Positions 18,723-26,799 of a DNA stretch of 64,000 nucleotides are shown one piece after another. The stretch spans positions 186,001 to 250,000 of the forward strand of contig JADJWZ010000008.1 in the NCBI GenBank assembly GCA_016716125.1, given 5' to 3'. The notes below the pieces were generated by a model. It was not told where the DNA came from, made no database searches, and worked only from the letters and a program-made list of their open reading frames with translations. The position numbers were made by a program, and so were the translations under genes. This DNA comes from Ignavibacteria bacterium. Its GTDB lineage: Bacteria; Bacteroidota; Ignavibacteria; Tepidaquicellales; Tepidaquicellaceae. Numbering within the stretch: the first letter of the stretch is position 1; every line of letters starts with the position of its first letter.

Positions 18723-20975
18723 TTACTTCAGAATTTTTTTGTTGGAATCCGGCTGTGAGTAATAATAATAATAATTATAATAATAACCGTAAGAGCTCTT
18801 GAAGTTAAAATTGTTCAGCACGCATCCAAGTAAATGATGCGGATACTTTTTATTCAGCCTGTCATAAGTTTTCCAGAAAGCATCTGCTGGAGTCTTGTTT
18901 GCCTGACACACTAGTACTGTTCCGTCAGTAATATTATATAGTATCTCCGAGTCCGTAACTGTGATAAAAGGCGGCGAGTCAATAATTACTATATCATAAA
19001 TCTCTTTTAACTTATTAATAAACTGTTTCATCTGTACCGACCCGAGAAGTTCGGAAGGATTCGGTGGTATAGTTCCGCTTGTAATGAAATGAAGATTATC
19101 CATTGGCGTCGGTCTTGTAATATCTTCTAAGGTAACATTTGTAAACAGGTAATCGCTAAGCCCCGGGAATTTATCCGTTTCGAAAACATTGTGTATCCTT
19201 GGTTTTCTCAGGTCGCAGTCCATTATTAATACTTTTTTACCTGCCTGTGCAAAACTTCCTGCCAGATTAGAAGATACGATTGTTTTACCTTCAAATGGAA
19301 TGGAGCTTGTAACAAGAATTGTCTTAAGCTGTTCGGATTCAAGTCTTGAAAACTGTATTCTTGTCCTTAATGCTTTGAATGCCTCTGATGCAGCGGAGTT
19401 AGATTTATTTCCCACAATAAATTCCGGTGTTGAAGTTCCGTTTTTGCCGATAGTTTCAATCCTGGGTATCCATGAAAGCACGCTGGCGCCTTTGCTTTCC
19501 AGTTCATCCGGTGATTTAATTGATTTGTCGAGATAATTTCTTACAAATGCAAATGCTAGACCTAATCCGAGTCCAATAAGAATTCCGAATAAAATGATCT
19601 TCGGTCTGTCTGGAGCTACAGGAGCATTATAGTCCAGTCCGAGATCTAATATAGAAGCGTTTCCTACTCTCGCTCTTTCATTGATCGTTGCTTCCTGATA
19701 TTTTTGCTCAAGGGTTGTATATAATTTTTCAGCCGAACTTCTGTCTCTTTCAAGTTTTACAAGTTCGCTCATTTGCTCAGGAAGATTTTTTAATTCATTC
19801 TGAGATTTATTTACCAGATCTTTATAATATGAATTTTTGAGTTTCATATCCTGAATCTGAAGTTTTTGATTGAATATTTCGGAGCTGAGACTTTTCTTTT
19901 CTGCGGGAGTGTTTGCCTGTATGCCGGTCTTCATGATCTCTATCTGTTCCGATAATTTTTCTTTCAGATTATTTAATTTTCTGTCAAATACTTCTCTGGT
20001 TTTATCCTTTACCTGTTCATCCCGGATCGTAGCAAGTTCAATATCCCTCTGTACTTCAAGATTTGCAACCTGTGACTGTATGGCGGTAAGATAAGACTGA
20101 TTAAGCTGCGCTTCAATAAAATCAGTCAGCTGAGGATCCATATCCGCATATTTTTCATTGAGTGTTTTCAGACTGTTTTCGCTGATTCTTGTATCAATTT
20201 CATTTCCTTTAATTAAAGCTTCATACTGAGCTATATTATTTACCAGTGCACTAGTCTGCGTATTTAGGGAAATATACCCTGTCCTCTTTTGAAAATTTTC
20301 AATTGAATTTTCCGCATCATTAAGTTCTTTAAATTTCTTCTCTCTCTCATCTACAATAAACTTCTTTACATTAGTTATATCCTGTCTGCTGAGGTCTACA
20401 TTATATTTCAAATAAACATCTGCATAAGTTTTGGTTATGTACTGAAGCTCATCGAATATCGGACCTTCGACAGTAATACTGATCGCGTCAAGACCTTTTA
20501 CCGATAAAATTGTAACAATACTACTCAGATCTCTTCTCAATACTTCATGTGACACAGCTACTGTTTCCGGAAGCACTGCTCTGTTCAGCAGAAGACTGTA
20601 TTGTCTGTTACCTGTATTAAAAGAGTCGATCAATACTTTAGAAACCTCATCCCTGATATCATAACTCTTCATAACAGCGATCTGAACCTGAATATATTTT
20701 TCATTGGTAACATTTCCGCCTTCAAAACCAAAATTTGCTGTTAAAATATTTCCCTGGGGACTGTCGAGTTTAACGCTTGTGGTAGACCTGTATATATTAG
20801 TTGCAGTATTTACATAAATTAATGTGTAAATAATGCTTACAGACAATATGATAAGTATTGGAATAAGATTCTGTCTGAGTACATTTATATATTCTTTTAA
20901 TACATCTTTGGGCGGTGCAGCGTCGCCTGACTGTTCAAATTCATCAAATTCATCATAAGAATTATTTTTTGCCAT
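18723..20975 (-). CDS. wzc: Wzc-type polysaccharide co-polymerase with BY-kinase domain (copy 1)
   Basis: This 750-residue inner-membrane protein has a Wzz-like first half with one helix at about 35-55 (LIPILIILSVSIIYTLIYV), long coiled-coil periplasmic helices, and a second helix near 478-500 (KIILFGILIGLGLGLAFAFV). The cytosolic kinase starts near 535 with SEAFKALRTRIQFS. It has Walker A TSSIPFEGKTI, DCDLRKPR and IIDSPPF, and ends in a tyrosine cluster YGYYYNYYYYYS. It should control chain length and export through tyrosine autophosphorylation. No Wzb-type phosphatase is in the window. A paralogue lies on the other arm at 24442. Confidence 0.9.
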   Translation of the reverse strand: MAKNNSYDEFDEFEQSGDAAPPKDVLKEYINVLRQNLIPILIILSVSIIYTLIYVNTATNIYRSTTSVKLDSPQGNILTANFGFEGGNVTNEKYIQVQIAVMKSYDIRDEVSKVLIDSFNTGNRQYSLLLNRAVLPETVAVSHEVLRRDLSSIVTILSVKGLDAISITVEGPIFDELQYITKTYADVYLKYNVDLSRQDITNVKKFIVDEREKKFKELNDAENSIENFQKRTGYISLNTQTSALVNNIAQYEALIKGNEIDTRISENSLKTLNEKYADMDPQLTDFIEAQLNQSYLTAIQSQVANLEVQRDIELATIRDEQVKDKTREVFDRKLNNLKEKLSEQIEIMKTGIQANTPAEKKSLSSEIFNQKLQIQDMKLKNSYYKDLVNKSQNELKNLPEQMSELVKLERDRSSAEKLYTTLEQKYQEATINERARVGNASILDLGLDYNAPVAPDRPKIILFGILIGLGLGLAFAFVRNYLDKSIKSPDELESKGASVLSWIPRIETIGKNGTSTPEFIVGNKSNSAASEAFKALRTRIQFSRLESEQLKTILVTSSIPFEGKTIVSSNLAGSFAQAGKKVLIMDCDLRKPRIHNVFETDKFPGLSDYLFTNVTLEDITRPTPMDNLHFITSGTIPPNPSELLGSVQMKQFINKLKEIYDIVIIDSPPFITVTDSEILYNITDGTVLVCQANKTPADAFWKTYDRLNKKYPHHLLGCVLNNFNFKSSYGYYYNYYYYYSQPDSNKKILK

Positions 20976-21045
20976 TTCTTGGTGTTTAATTTAAAACTTT
21001 AATAAAATATTAAAAAAAAAATTGAAAAAATATATGTGAAAATTT

Positions 21046-21678
21046 TTAATCAACAGATCTTCTGACCAGGTTATCAACAAGATAGTAGAAAGATACTAAA
21101 GTACCAACGAAATAAATTGTTTCCCTTATGTAAAAGAAAATATCCCTATCCGATTTTACTTCCGGAACTATAATAAGATCACCCGGCTTCAGCAGAGGAT
21201 TTTTATATGCCTTTAATAAAAAATCACTGTCATCCTCATAAAATTCATCAAAGGCATATTGCTTGTAAGATCTTGCCTGCAAAATAGGAGTTTCACTTTT
21301 AAGTCTCAGGATTTTTATATCATCAGAAAAATCTGATTTTGTATTGCCGGACATTATTAAAAAATCAAAAATTGTTGTACCTTGAGGAACGAGGTATTTC
21401 CCGGGACTTGGTCCGCCGAGCATGATAACTTCTATGTTAACTTTATTTTTATCCGAGAAATTAAAATAATTTCCGGCTCCCGGCTTTAGAAGTTCTTCAG
21501 GACCGATCTTTACGTAATCACTGTCCAGCTGTGAGTAAGCTTCTCCCGTCATTAAAACTGCAAAGAACAATATAACTATTACTGCGGTGCGGTTTAAATT
21601 CAAAATTTTATTTATTTGTAAATTTGTATTTGAAAAAATTTTAGAAATTCTTAATTCGTTCTTTTTGGAAATTAACAT
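21046..21678 (-). CDS. Short SLBB-domain export protein with C-terminal membrane helix
   Basis: This 210-residue protein has an N-terminal signal/anchor helix (TAVIVILFFAVLMTGEAYS), then NYFNFSDKNKVNIEVIMLGGPSPGKYLVPQGTTIFDFLIMSG, an SLBB beta-grasp segment, then LLKPGDLIIVPE and a final helix IYFVGTLVSFYYLVDNL. It lacks the Poly_export domain and the lipobox cysteine of Wza, and is half the length of Wza. A weak paralogue sits at 23443. It probably forms a periplasmic or membrane-tethered part of the export channel next to Wzc. The role is inferred from the SLBB fold and position. Confidence 0.75.
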   Translation of the reverse strand: MLISKKNELRISKIFSNTNLQINKILNLNRTAVIVILFFAVLMTGEAYSQLDSDYVKIGPEELLKPGAGNYFNFSDKNKVNIEVIMLGGPSPGKYLVPQGTTIFDFLIMSGNTKSDFSDDIKILRLKSETPILQARSYKQYAFDEFYEDDSDFLLKAYKNPLLKPGDLIIVPEVKSDRDIFFYIRETIYFVGTLVSFYYLVDNLVRRSVD

Positions 21679-21750
21679 AAGTAATTTAACTATAAATTCT
21701 TAGTCATAAAATTATATTTATAAGCCGGGAAGTATGCACTTCTTTTTATT

Positions 21751-22695
21751 TCATATATTTTTTCTTAAAAAAAATTCTATGGTTTTATCAAGACCTGTCT
21801 CGAAATCTACTGTCGGCACAAATCCTATTTTGTCTTTTATTAGTTTAATATCTGAATAAGAATGTTTTATATCACCCGGTCTGGACTTTTCATAAAGAGG
21901 CTCTATGTTTTTATTCAGTTTAGAATTTATACTTGAGATAAGTTCATTAAGAGTGATCCTGCCGCTAAATGCGCAGTTCATTGCAATACCGGTTTCACAC
22001 TCTGCAAACGAAGCAATTATATTAGCCCCAACTACATTCGAAACAAAAGTAAAATCTCTTGACTGCTCTCCGTCACCGTAAATAACAGGTCTTTCATTTT
22101 TCATTATCGCTGTTATAAATTTCGGAATGACTGCTGAATACTGTGAAGATGGATCCTGATTTGGTCCGAATACATTGAAATATCTTAATGCTATTGTTTC
22201 CAGTCCGTAAATCTTTGAAAATACGCTGCAGTATTTTTCACCGGCAAGTTTTGAAACTGCATATGGCGAGAGCGGATTAGGAAGCATACCCTCATGTTTC
22301 GGAAGTTCCGGATTATCACCGTAAACAGAAGAAGAAGAAGCATAAACCACCCTTCTTACATTTGCTCCTACTGACGCCTCCAGTATATTAAGAATTCCGT
22401 TTACATTTACTTCATTTGAAGTGATCGGATCTTTTATTGATCTGGGTACAGAAGGCAACGCCGCCTGATGAAGCACTACTTCCACTCCCTTCAAAGCTTC
22501 ACTGACGATATGATAACTTCTAATATCTCCTTCTATAAGCTCAATGTCATTTGAAAAACCTGACAAATTCTCGCGTTTACCTGATGAGAAATTGTCAAGT
22601 ATTCTAACGCTGTGACCTTTTTCTAAAAGTTCATTTACAATATTAGATCCAATAAATCCTGCTCCTCCCGTTACGAGAAATTTTGTTGATCGCAT
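21751..22695 (-). CDS. NAD-dependent UDP-sugar epimerase (GalE/WbpP-like)
   Basis: A complete extended SDR of 314 residues with VTGGAGFIGSN at 8-18, ASSSSVYG near 120 and the catalytic YAVSK near 147, followed by RYFNVFGPNQDPSSQYSAVIPKF and the C-terminal RPGDIKHSYSDI that is typical of UDP-N-acetylglucosamine/glucose 4-epimerases of the WbpP type. It is the first gene after the terminator and leader that follow the NusG-like gene, so it heads the main left-arm transcript. It likely supplies UDP-GalNAc or UDP-Gal. Confidence 0.82.
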   Translation of the reverse strand: MRSTKFLVTGGAGFIGSNIVNELLEKGHSVRILDNFSSGKRENLSGFSNDIELIEGDIRSYHIVSEALKGVEVVLHQAALPSVPRSIKDPITSNEVNVNGILNILEASVGANVRRVVYASSSSVYGDNPELPKHEGMLPNPLSPYAVSKLAGEKYCSVFSKIYGLETIALRYFNVFGPNQDPSSQYSAVIPKFITAIMKNERPVIYGDGEQSRDFTFVSNVVGANIIASFAECETGIAMNCAFSGRITLNELISSINSKLNKNIEPLYEKSRPGDIKHSYSDIKLIKDKIGFVPTVDFETGLDKTIEFFLRKNI

Positions 22696-22736
22696 TTTAA
22701 TTTTTTATAGTCTTCAGTATAAATCTGCGCATTATT

Positions 22737-22781
22737 TTTTGAATTTTTCATGGCTCCGCCAATTGACTCACAAATTCAAAA
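22737..22781 (-). promoter_or_regulatory. Leader stem-loop with an ops-like GGCGG core
   Basis: On the minus strand, ten-base arms (AAATTCAAAA at 22772-22781 in plus numbering and TTTTGAATTT at 22737-22746) enclose a loop containing GGCGGAGCC, which can itself fold as a 3-bp mini-hairpin. It sits between the terminator after the NusG-like gene and the epimerase start. The enterobacterial ops element read by the NusG paralogue RfaH begins GGCGGTAG and also folds as a small hairpin. The resemblance is partial and the functional assignment is speculative. Confidence 0.35.
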
Positions 22782-22880
22782 TTTTTTAAGCCATTAATAT
22801 AATTTATGTAATCAGTTCGATATTGTATCAGTTACGCCTGTCAAAATATAAACAATATCTTTTGAATGAAAATAAAACAT

Positions 22881-22898
22881 CCCGGACATTCCGGGTTT
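22881..22898 (-). terminator. Hairpin terminator after the NusG-like gene
   Basis: CCCGGA/TCCGGG stem with a three-base loop (22881-22895), followed on the minus strand by ATGTTTTATTTTC. On the plus strand it is followed by TTTTT, so it could work both ways. It starts 13 bp past the stop of the NusG-like gene and lies before the rest of the left arm. It is a natural place for antitermination control. Confidence 0.6.
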
Positions 22899-22908
22899 TT
22901 GTTTCAGA

Positions 22909-23421
22909 TTAAGTAATAAGACTGACTTCGTTTGAATTCAGAATTATACTTATTGAATAAGAAAATTCTTCTAAGTTCACAGTTAATTTGTAATTACCTC
23001 TTATCTCATTTACATATCCATTCATTCCCTTAAAAATCCCGTAATTGACCGTTACTATATCGCCTCTTTTTATATGCTTTTCTTCAACGCTTATTTTTTC
23101 AGGTTCGAGCAGCGCTTTTTTTATAATATTAATTTCATTTTCGGTAACAATAGCCGGTCTTTTTTCAAAATAGATATATCTCAGCGCTCCGAAGTTATCC
23201 CTGATTGCGCTTAGCCTCTCAGCTTCACTTGCTTTTACAAATATATATCCGGAAAATAACGGCTCTTTAATTTTTTTCTTCCTGTCTGACCATACCCTTA
23301 CCTTTTCAACTAAAGGAAGGAATGCATCTATACCGCGGTATTTTATATTGTGAAAAACTTTGATTTCACTTCTCGGCTTAGTTTGCATTACATACCAGTT
23401 TCTGTTATGTGCCTCTGTCAT
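22909..23421 (-). CDS. NusG-like transcription antiterminator (UpxY/RfaH-type NusG paralogue)
   Basis: The 170 residues show an NGN domain from the N-terminus (NWYVMQTKPRSEIKVFHNI, then FLPLVEKVRVWSDRKKKIKEPLFSGYIFVKA) and a C-terminal KOW segment at about 118-150 (IKRGDIVTVNYGIFKGMNGYVNEI). This is the layout of NusG-specialised paralogues that sit at the head of capsule loci (UpxY) or act on long operons (RfaH). It binds elongating RNA polymerase and suppresses termination. It is second in the left arm, followed directly by a hairpin terminator and a leader, which fits control of the long transcript downstream. Confidence 0.88.
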   Translation of the reverse strand: MTEAHNRNWYVMQTKPRSEIKVFHNIKYRGIDAFLPLVEKVRVWSDRKKKIKEPLFSGYIFVKASEAERLSAIRDNFGALRYIYFEKRPAIVTENEINIIKKALLEPEKISVEEKHIKRGDIVTVNYGIFKGMNGYVNEIRGNYKLTVNLEEFSYSISIILNSNEVSLIT

Positions 23422-23442
23422 AATTCTGAATGCTAAATTTAT

Positions 23443-23970
23443 TTACTTGGTAATTGATATAACTAATATGCCTAATGAAATAAGTACTGAAGAAATTGCG
23501 AGGATGAGATTGACATTGTCCCGGCTGAAGTATCTCGGTTCACCGGTAATGATCAATATATCTCCAGGAAGAAGTAAAGTGTTTATTTTGCTTCTTATAT
23601 TTACTCTTTCTTCCCAGACAAGATCATTATAATCAAGTTTAATTAAAACATCCTGGTTTATTTTCAGGCTGTCATTTTTTGGTCTGTAAAGTCTAATATC
23701 TTCAAGCCTGGATTCTGTTACAGGACCCCCGCTGTATGAGATCAAATCGGTCATGGTGGAACCCTGAGGAATAAGATATTTTCCGGGATACCTTACATAT
23801 CCCCATACATTAACTTCAATATTAACTTTGTCTTTATCTCCGTAGTTGTAATAACCGCCCTGCTGTGTTGAAAAAGCATCGTTTCCGACTTTCATCCTGT
23901 CAGTCTGCGCAAAAATACTTCCAGCTGTAATTAATATAAGTATCAGAATTAAAACGGATTTTCTTCTCAA
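23443..23970 (-). CDS. Short SLBB-domain export protein, first gene of left arm
   Basis: 175 residues, TTG start at 23970. A signal peptide (SVLILILILITAGSIFAQ) precedes QQGGYYNYGDKDKVNIEV and GYVRYPGKYLIPQGSTMTDLISYSGG, the SLBB core, then LLLPGDILIITGEP and a C-terminal helix (NLILAISSVLISLGILVISI). It is a paralogue of the 21046 gene, sharing the Y(Y/F)N(Y/F)-DK-KVNIEV and PGKYL-PQG-T blocks. Like it, this protein lacks the Poly_export domain and a lipobox. It likely serves in periplasmic export with Wzc. Confidence 0.72.
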   Translation of the reverse strand: MRRKSVLILILILITAGSIFAQTDRMKVGNDAFSTQQGGYYNYGDKDKVNIEVNVWGYVRYPGKYLIPQGSTMTDLISYSGGPVTESRLEDIRLYRPKNDSLKINQDVLIKLDYNDLVWEERVNIRSKINTLLLPGDILIITGEPRYFSRDNVNLILAISSVLISLGILVISITK

Positions 23971-24441
23971 ATTTATTTTGCTTGTGAAAAAATGTAAGTT
24001 ATTAACATATGAAAAATAGTGTTTAAATTAAAGTCCGAACTGTGACTTAGCCTAGTTATCTTAAATCAAACTTTTAATAAAAATCAAGATGTATTTTAAA
24101 ATAATAAATCCTGAATGCTTATATCAAGTTTAAGTGTTAAATTGCATAAATTAAAATTGAATTATGATACAATATTTTATCGTCATGTCAAATCTCAATT
24201 AGTGTATTGCATTTTAGTCTGACAGCATATTTTATGACGTTGAAATAGTGCTTTATTCAGTATATCTTTGTAACCTTATTAATAAAGCAATTCATATAAT
24301 AATCGGTAATTTAAAATGTGTTTAAAATTTAAGTCGACAGACATATTTATGAATTTATTAGTTCAGATGAATTTTACTTTGATACGGATATTTATTTCTG
24401 ATTATTAGAGTTGAATATTTTATTTAATCGCATCACAAAAA
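23971..24441 (+). other. Divergent intergenic region between the two arms
   Basis: These 471 bp hold no convincing ORF and are very AT-rich. They separate the first genes of the two divergent arms, so both main promoters should lie here. I see no long invertible repeats that would suggest phase switching. One candidate plus-strand promoter is listed separately. I could not pick a clear minus-strand promoter. Confidence 0.5.
24240..24270 (+). promoter_or_regulatory. Candidate Bacteroidota-type promoter for the right arm
   Basis: A TTG at 24240-24242 is followed, 20 bases later, by TATCTTTG at 24263-24270, matching the TTTG / TAnnTTTG pattern known for Bacteroides primary sigma factor. It would start transcription about 165 bp before the wzc copy at 24442. 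Whether this lineage uses that consensus is not known to me, so this is a weak call. Confidence 0.3.
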
Positions 24442-26718
24442 TTGAACAAACCAAGTTTAAACGGCAAGAGTAACCATTCCGCTGTAAATTCCCCCGAATC
24501 AAGAGAATCAAAAGATAACTTTAAGATTTATCTGAATATCTTAAGGATGAATCTGATTCCTATGACAATAATTACTTTGCTGTGCATTTTACTGACTATC
24601 GTATATGTGATGTATGCAAAGGACATATACAAATCATCAGCTACAATAAAAATTAACCGTCCGCAGGGAAGTGTTTTAAGCTCAAGCCTTATTCCGGAAT
24701 TTCAGGATTTTATTACTGACAGATATATTTCCAATGAAATAGAAGTTTTAAAAAGTTATAAGATCAGAGAAATGGTTGCGGAAAATCTGATTGACACTTT
24801 TAAGATCGATGAAGATAAAAAGAAATTTTATTACATTCTCAATCACGGCGAAAATGAAGATGTAACTGCATTAATATCAGTTGCAAGTCTTGCAGATATA
24901 CTTTCCCTGATTGTAAAAATAGATCAAAAGAGAGGTCTTGATGTTGTTGATATTATTGTCGAAAGTCCGGCAAAATATGAGGCGATGCTTATTGCAAATC
25001 TTTATTCGAAAGTATATCAGGCATTCAGTCTTGATCTTTCAAGGGAAGAGCTTACAAGTCTCACAGGATATTTAAAAGAAGAGAAGGAAAACAAATTCAA
25101 AGACCTTGCTAAAGCTGAAGGAGAGCTTGAAGATTATCAGAAAAACGGCGGTTTGATTTTGCTCGATGCGCAGGTAAAAAATGTAGTGGAAAATATTTCT
25201 ATACTCGAAGCGCAGCAAAACGCAGCAAGGATCGAGCTGAATTCAAAACAGGAAGAATACAATTCACTAAAGACAGAAATTGAAAGAATGGATCCTACGC
25301 TTGTTAATTTTCTTCAGGGAAAAGTGGACGAATTATACCTTACGGAAATTCAATCTAAAATCGCTGAACTGGAATCCCAGAGAGATGTGGAAGCTTCTAT
25401 ACCCAATGATGAAAGACTTATAGAAAAAACATTGGCAGAGTATAACAGAAAGATCGCTCCGTTAAGAGAGACTCTTGATGAAAAAATTGACGTGATGAGA
25501 AACAGTCTTTTCGCAAGCACTCCTGAAGAAAGAAGGAATGTAGCTCAGAGACTTCTCGAAGCCGGTGTCGGAGTGCAGTCGTTAAAGTCAAAGGTAAATA
25601 CACTGTCAAATATGCTTTCCAAATATGAAGTTCAGTTTTCAAAACTTCCGACTCAGAGCATAGAATACGCCAAGCTTGAGCGTAACAGAAAAGCTACTGA
25701 AAAACTATATCTTATACTTGAGGAAAAATATCAGGAAGCAAAGATCAATGAAAGAATTAAACTCGGAACTGTTCTCGTTATAGCGCCGGGAGTGATAGCT
25801 TCCAAACCTTCCAAGCCGAACAGAATGCTGATAATTTTTATGGGGACTCTTTTCGGAATTGGTATCAGTATTGCTTTCGCTTTTGCCAGAAATTATTTCG
25901 ATCACACTATTAAAAGTCCGGATGAAATTGAAAACCGGGGTATCAGTGTATTGTCATGGATTCCGGCAATTGACGAACTGAAAAACAAATCTTATCAGAG
26001 TGAATTTATTGTTGCAAATAAACCAAAGTCACCACCTTCTGAAGCATTCAAAGCTTTAAGAACAAGGATACAATATTCCAAACTAGAAGAGACTCCTCTA
26101 AAGACTATTCTGCTGACAAGTTCTGTACCTTCTGAAGGAAAGACAACAATTTCAATAAATCTTGCCGGCAGCCTTGCGCAGATGGAAAAGAAAGTTCTTC
26201 TTCTGGACTGCGATCTGAGAAAGCCGCGAGTTCATAATGTTTTTGAAATTGACAGATTTCCCGGACTTAGCGATTATCTTTTTTCCAATGCTACACTTGA
26301 AGAAATCACAAGACAAACAAAGCTGGATAATCTGGATGTAATAACAAGCGGAACTATACCTCCGAATCCTTCTGAACTGCTTGCTTCAAAGCAAATGAAA
26401 GATTTCCTTGAAAAGATGAAATTAAAATATGACTTCATAGTAATAGATTCACCTCCGTATATTTCAGTGACTGACGCAGAAATACTGTTCAGAATTGCTG
26501 ACGGCACTATACTTGTTCTCAAAGCAGGAAGCACTCCTTCCGATGCATTTTACAGAACTTCAGAAAAGCTTACCAGCCTTGACCCGCATAATTTTCTGGG
26601 TGTTGTATTCAATAATTTCAGTTTCAAAAGCGCTTATGGTTATTACTACAATTATTATTATTACTATACAAGACCTGAAGATAAGCTGAAAACCGAAAAG
26701 CCAACATCCTCTGTCTGA
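24442..26718 (+). CDS. wzc: Wzc-type polysaccharide co-polymerase with BY-kinase domain (copy 2)
   Basis: 758 residues, TTG start. It has the same architecture as the 18723 gene: first helix about 36-55 (LIPMTIITLLCILLTIVYVMY), coiled-coil periplasmic region, second helix near 470-490 (LIIFMGTLFGIGISIAFAF), and a kinase with TSSVPSEGKTTISINLAGS Walker A, DCDLRKPR, VIDSPPY and a terminal YGYYYNYYYYY cluster. Unlike copy 1 its P-loop has GKTT, the usual form. The kinase halves of the two are much more alike than the periplasmic halves, so each probably serves a different glycan while sharing regulation. It is the first gene of the right arm. Confidence 0.9.
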   Translation: MNKPSLNGKSNHSAVNSPESRESKDNFKIYLNILRMNLIPMTIITLLCILLTIVYVMYAKDIYKSSATIKINRPQGSVLSSSLIPEFQDFITDRYISNEIEVLKSYKIREMVAENLIDTFKIDEDKKKFYYILNHGENEDVTALISVASLADILSLIVKIDQKRGLDVVDIIVESPAKYEAMLIANLYSKVYQAFSLDLSREELTSLTGYLKEEKENKFKDLAKAEGELEDYQKNGGLILLDAQVKNVVENISILEAQQNAARIELNSKQEEYNSLKTEIERMDPTLVNFLQGKVDELYLTEIQSKIAELESQRDVEASIPNDERLIEKTLAEYNRKIAPLRETLDEKIDVMRNSLFASTPEERRNVAQRLLEAGVGVQSLKSKVNTLSNMLSKYEVQFSKLPTQSIEYAKLERNRKATEKLYLILEEKYQEAKINERIKLGTVLVIAPGVIASKPSKPNRMLIIFMGTLFGIGISIAFAFARNYFDHTIKSPDEIENRGISVLSWIPAIDELKNKSYQSEFIVANKPKSPPSEAFKALRTRIQYSKLEETPLKTILLTSSVPSEGKTTISINLAGSLAQMEKKVLLLDCDLRKPRVHNVFEIDRFPGLSDYLFSNATLEEITRQTKLDNLDVITSGTIPPNPSELLASKQMKDFLEKMKLKYDFIVIDSPPYISVTDAEILFRIADGTILVLKAGSTPSDAFYRTSEKLTSLDPHNFLGVVFNNFSFKSAYGYYYNYYYYYTRPEDKLKTEKPTSSV

Positions 26719-26799
26719 AAAATAACTCTGTGTTTAAAATTAATTTACATTTCGTTTTATATTTAACTCAAAATTCAAAACTATATCTGAAAGGAAAGA

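Noticed and set aside
22673..22751. Possible 26-codon leader peptide on the minus strand upstream of and overlapping the epimerase start
   Set aside because: It has an ATG and a GGCGGAG upstream, but composition is unremarkable (Lys/Asn-rich from AT bias) and it runs into the epimerase gene; no attenuator pairing was evident.
23971..24441. Invertible promoter of the kind that switches Bacteroides capsules
   Set aside because: No inverted repeats of useful length flank the candidate promoter, and no invertase gene is present.
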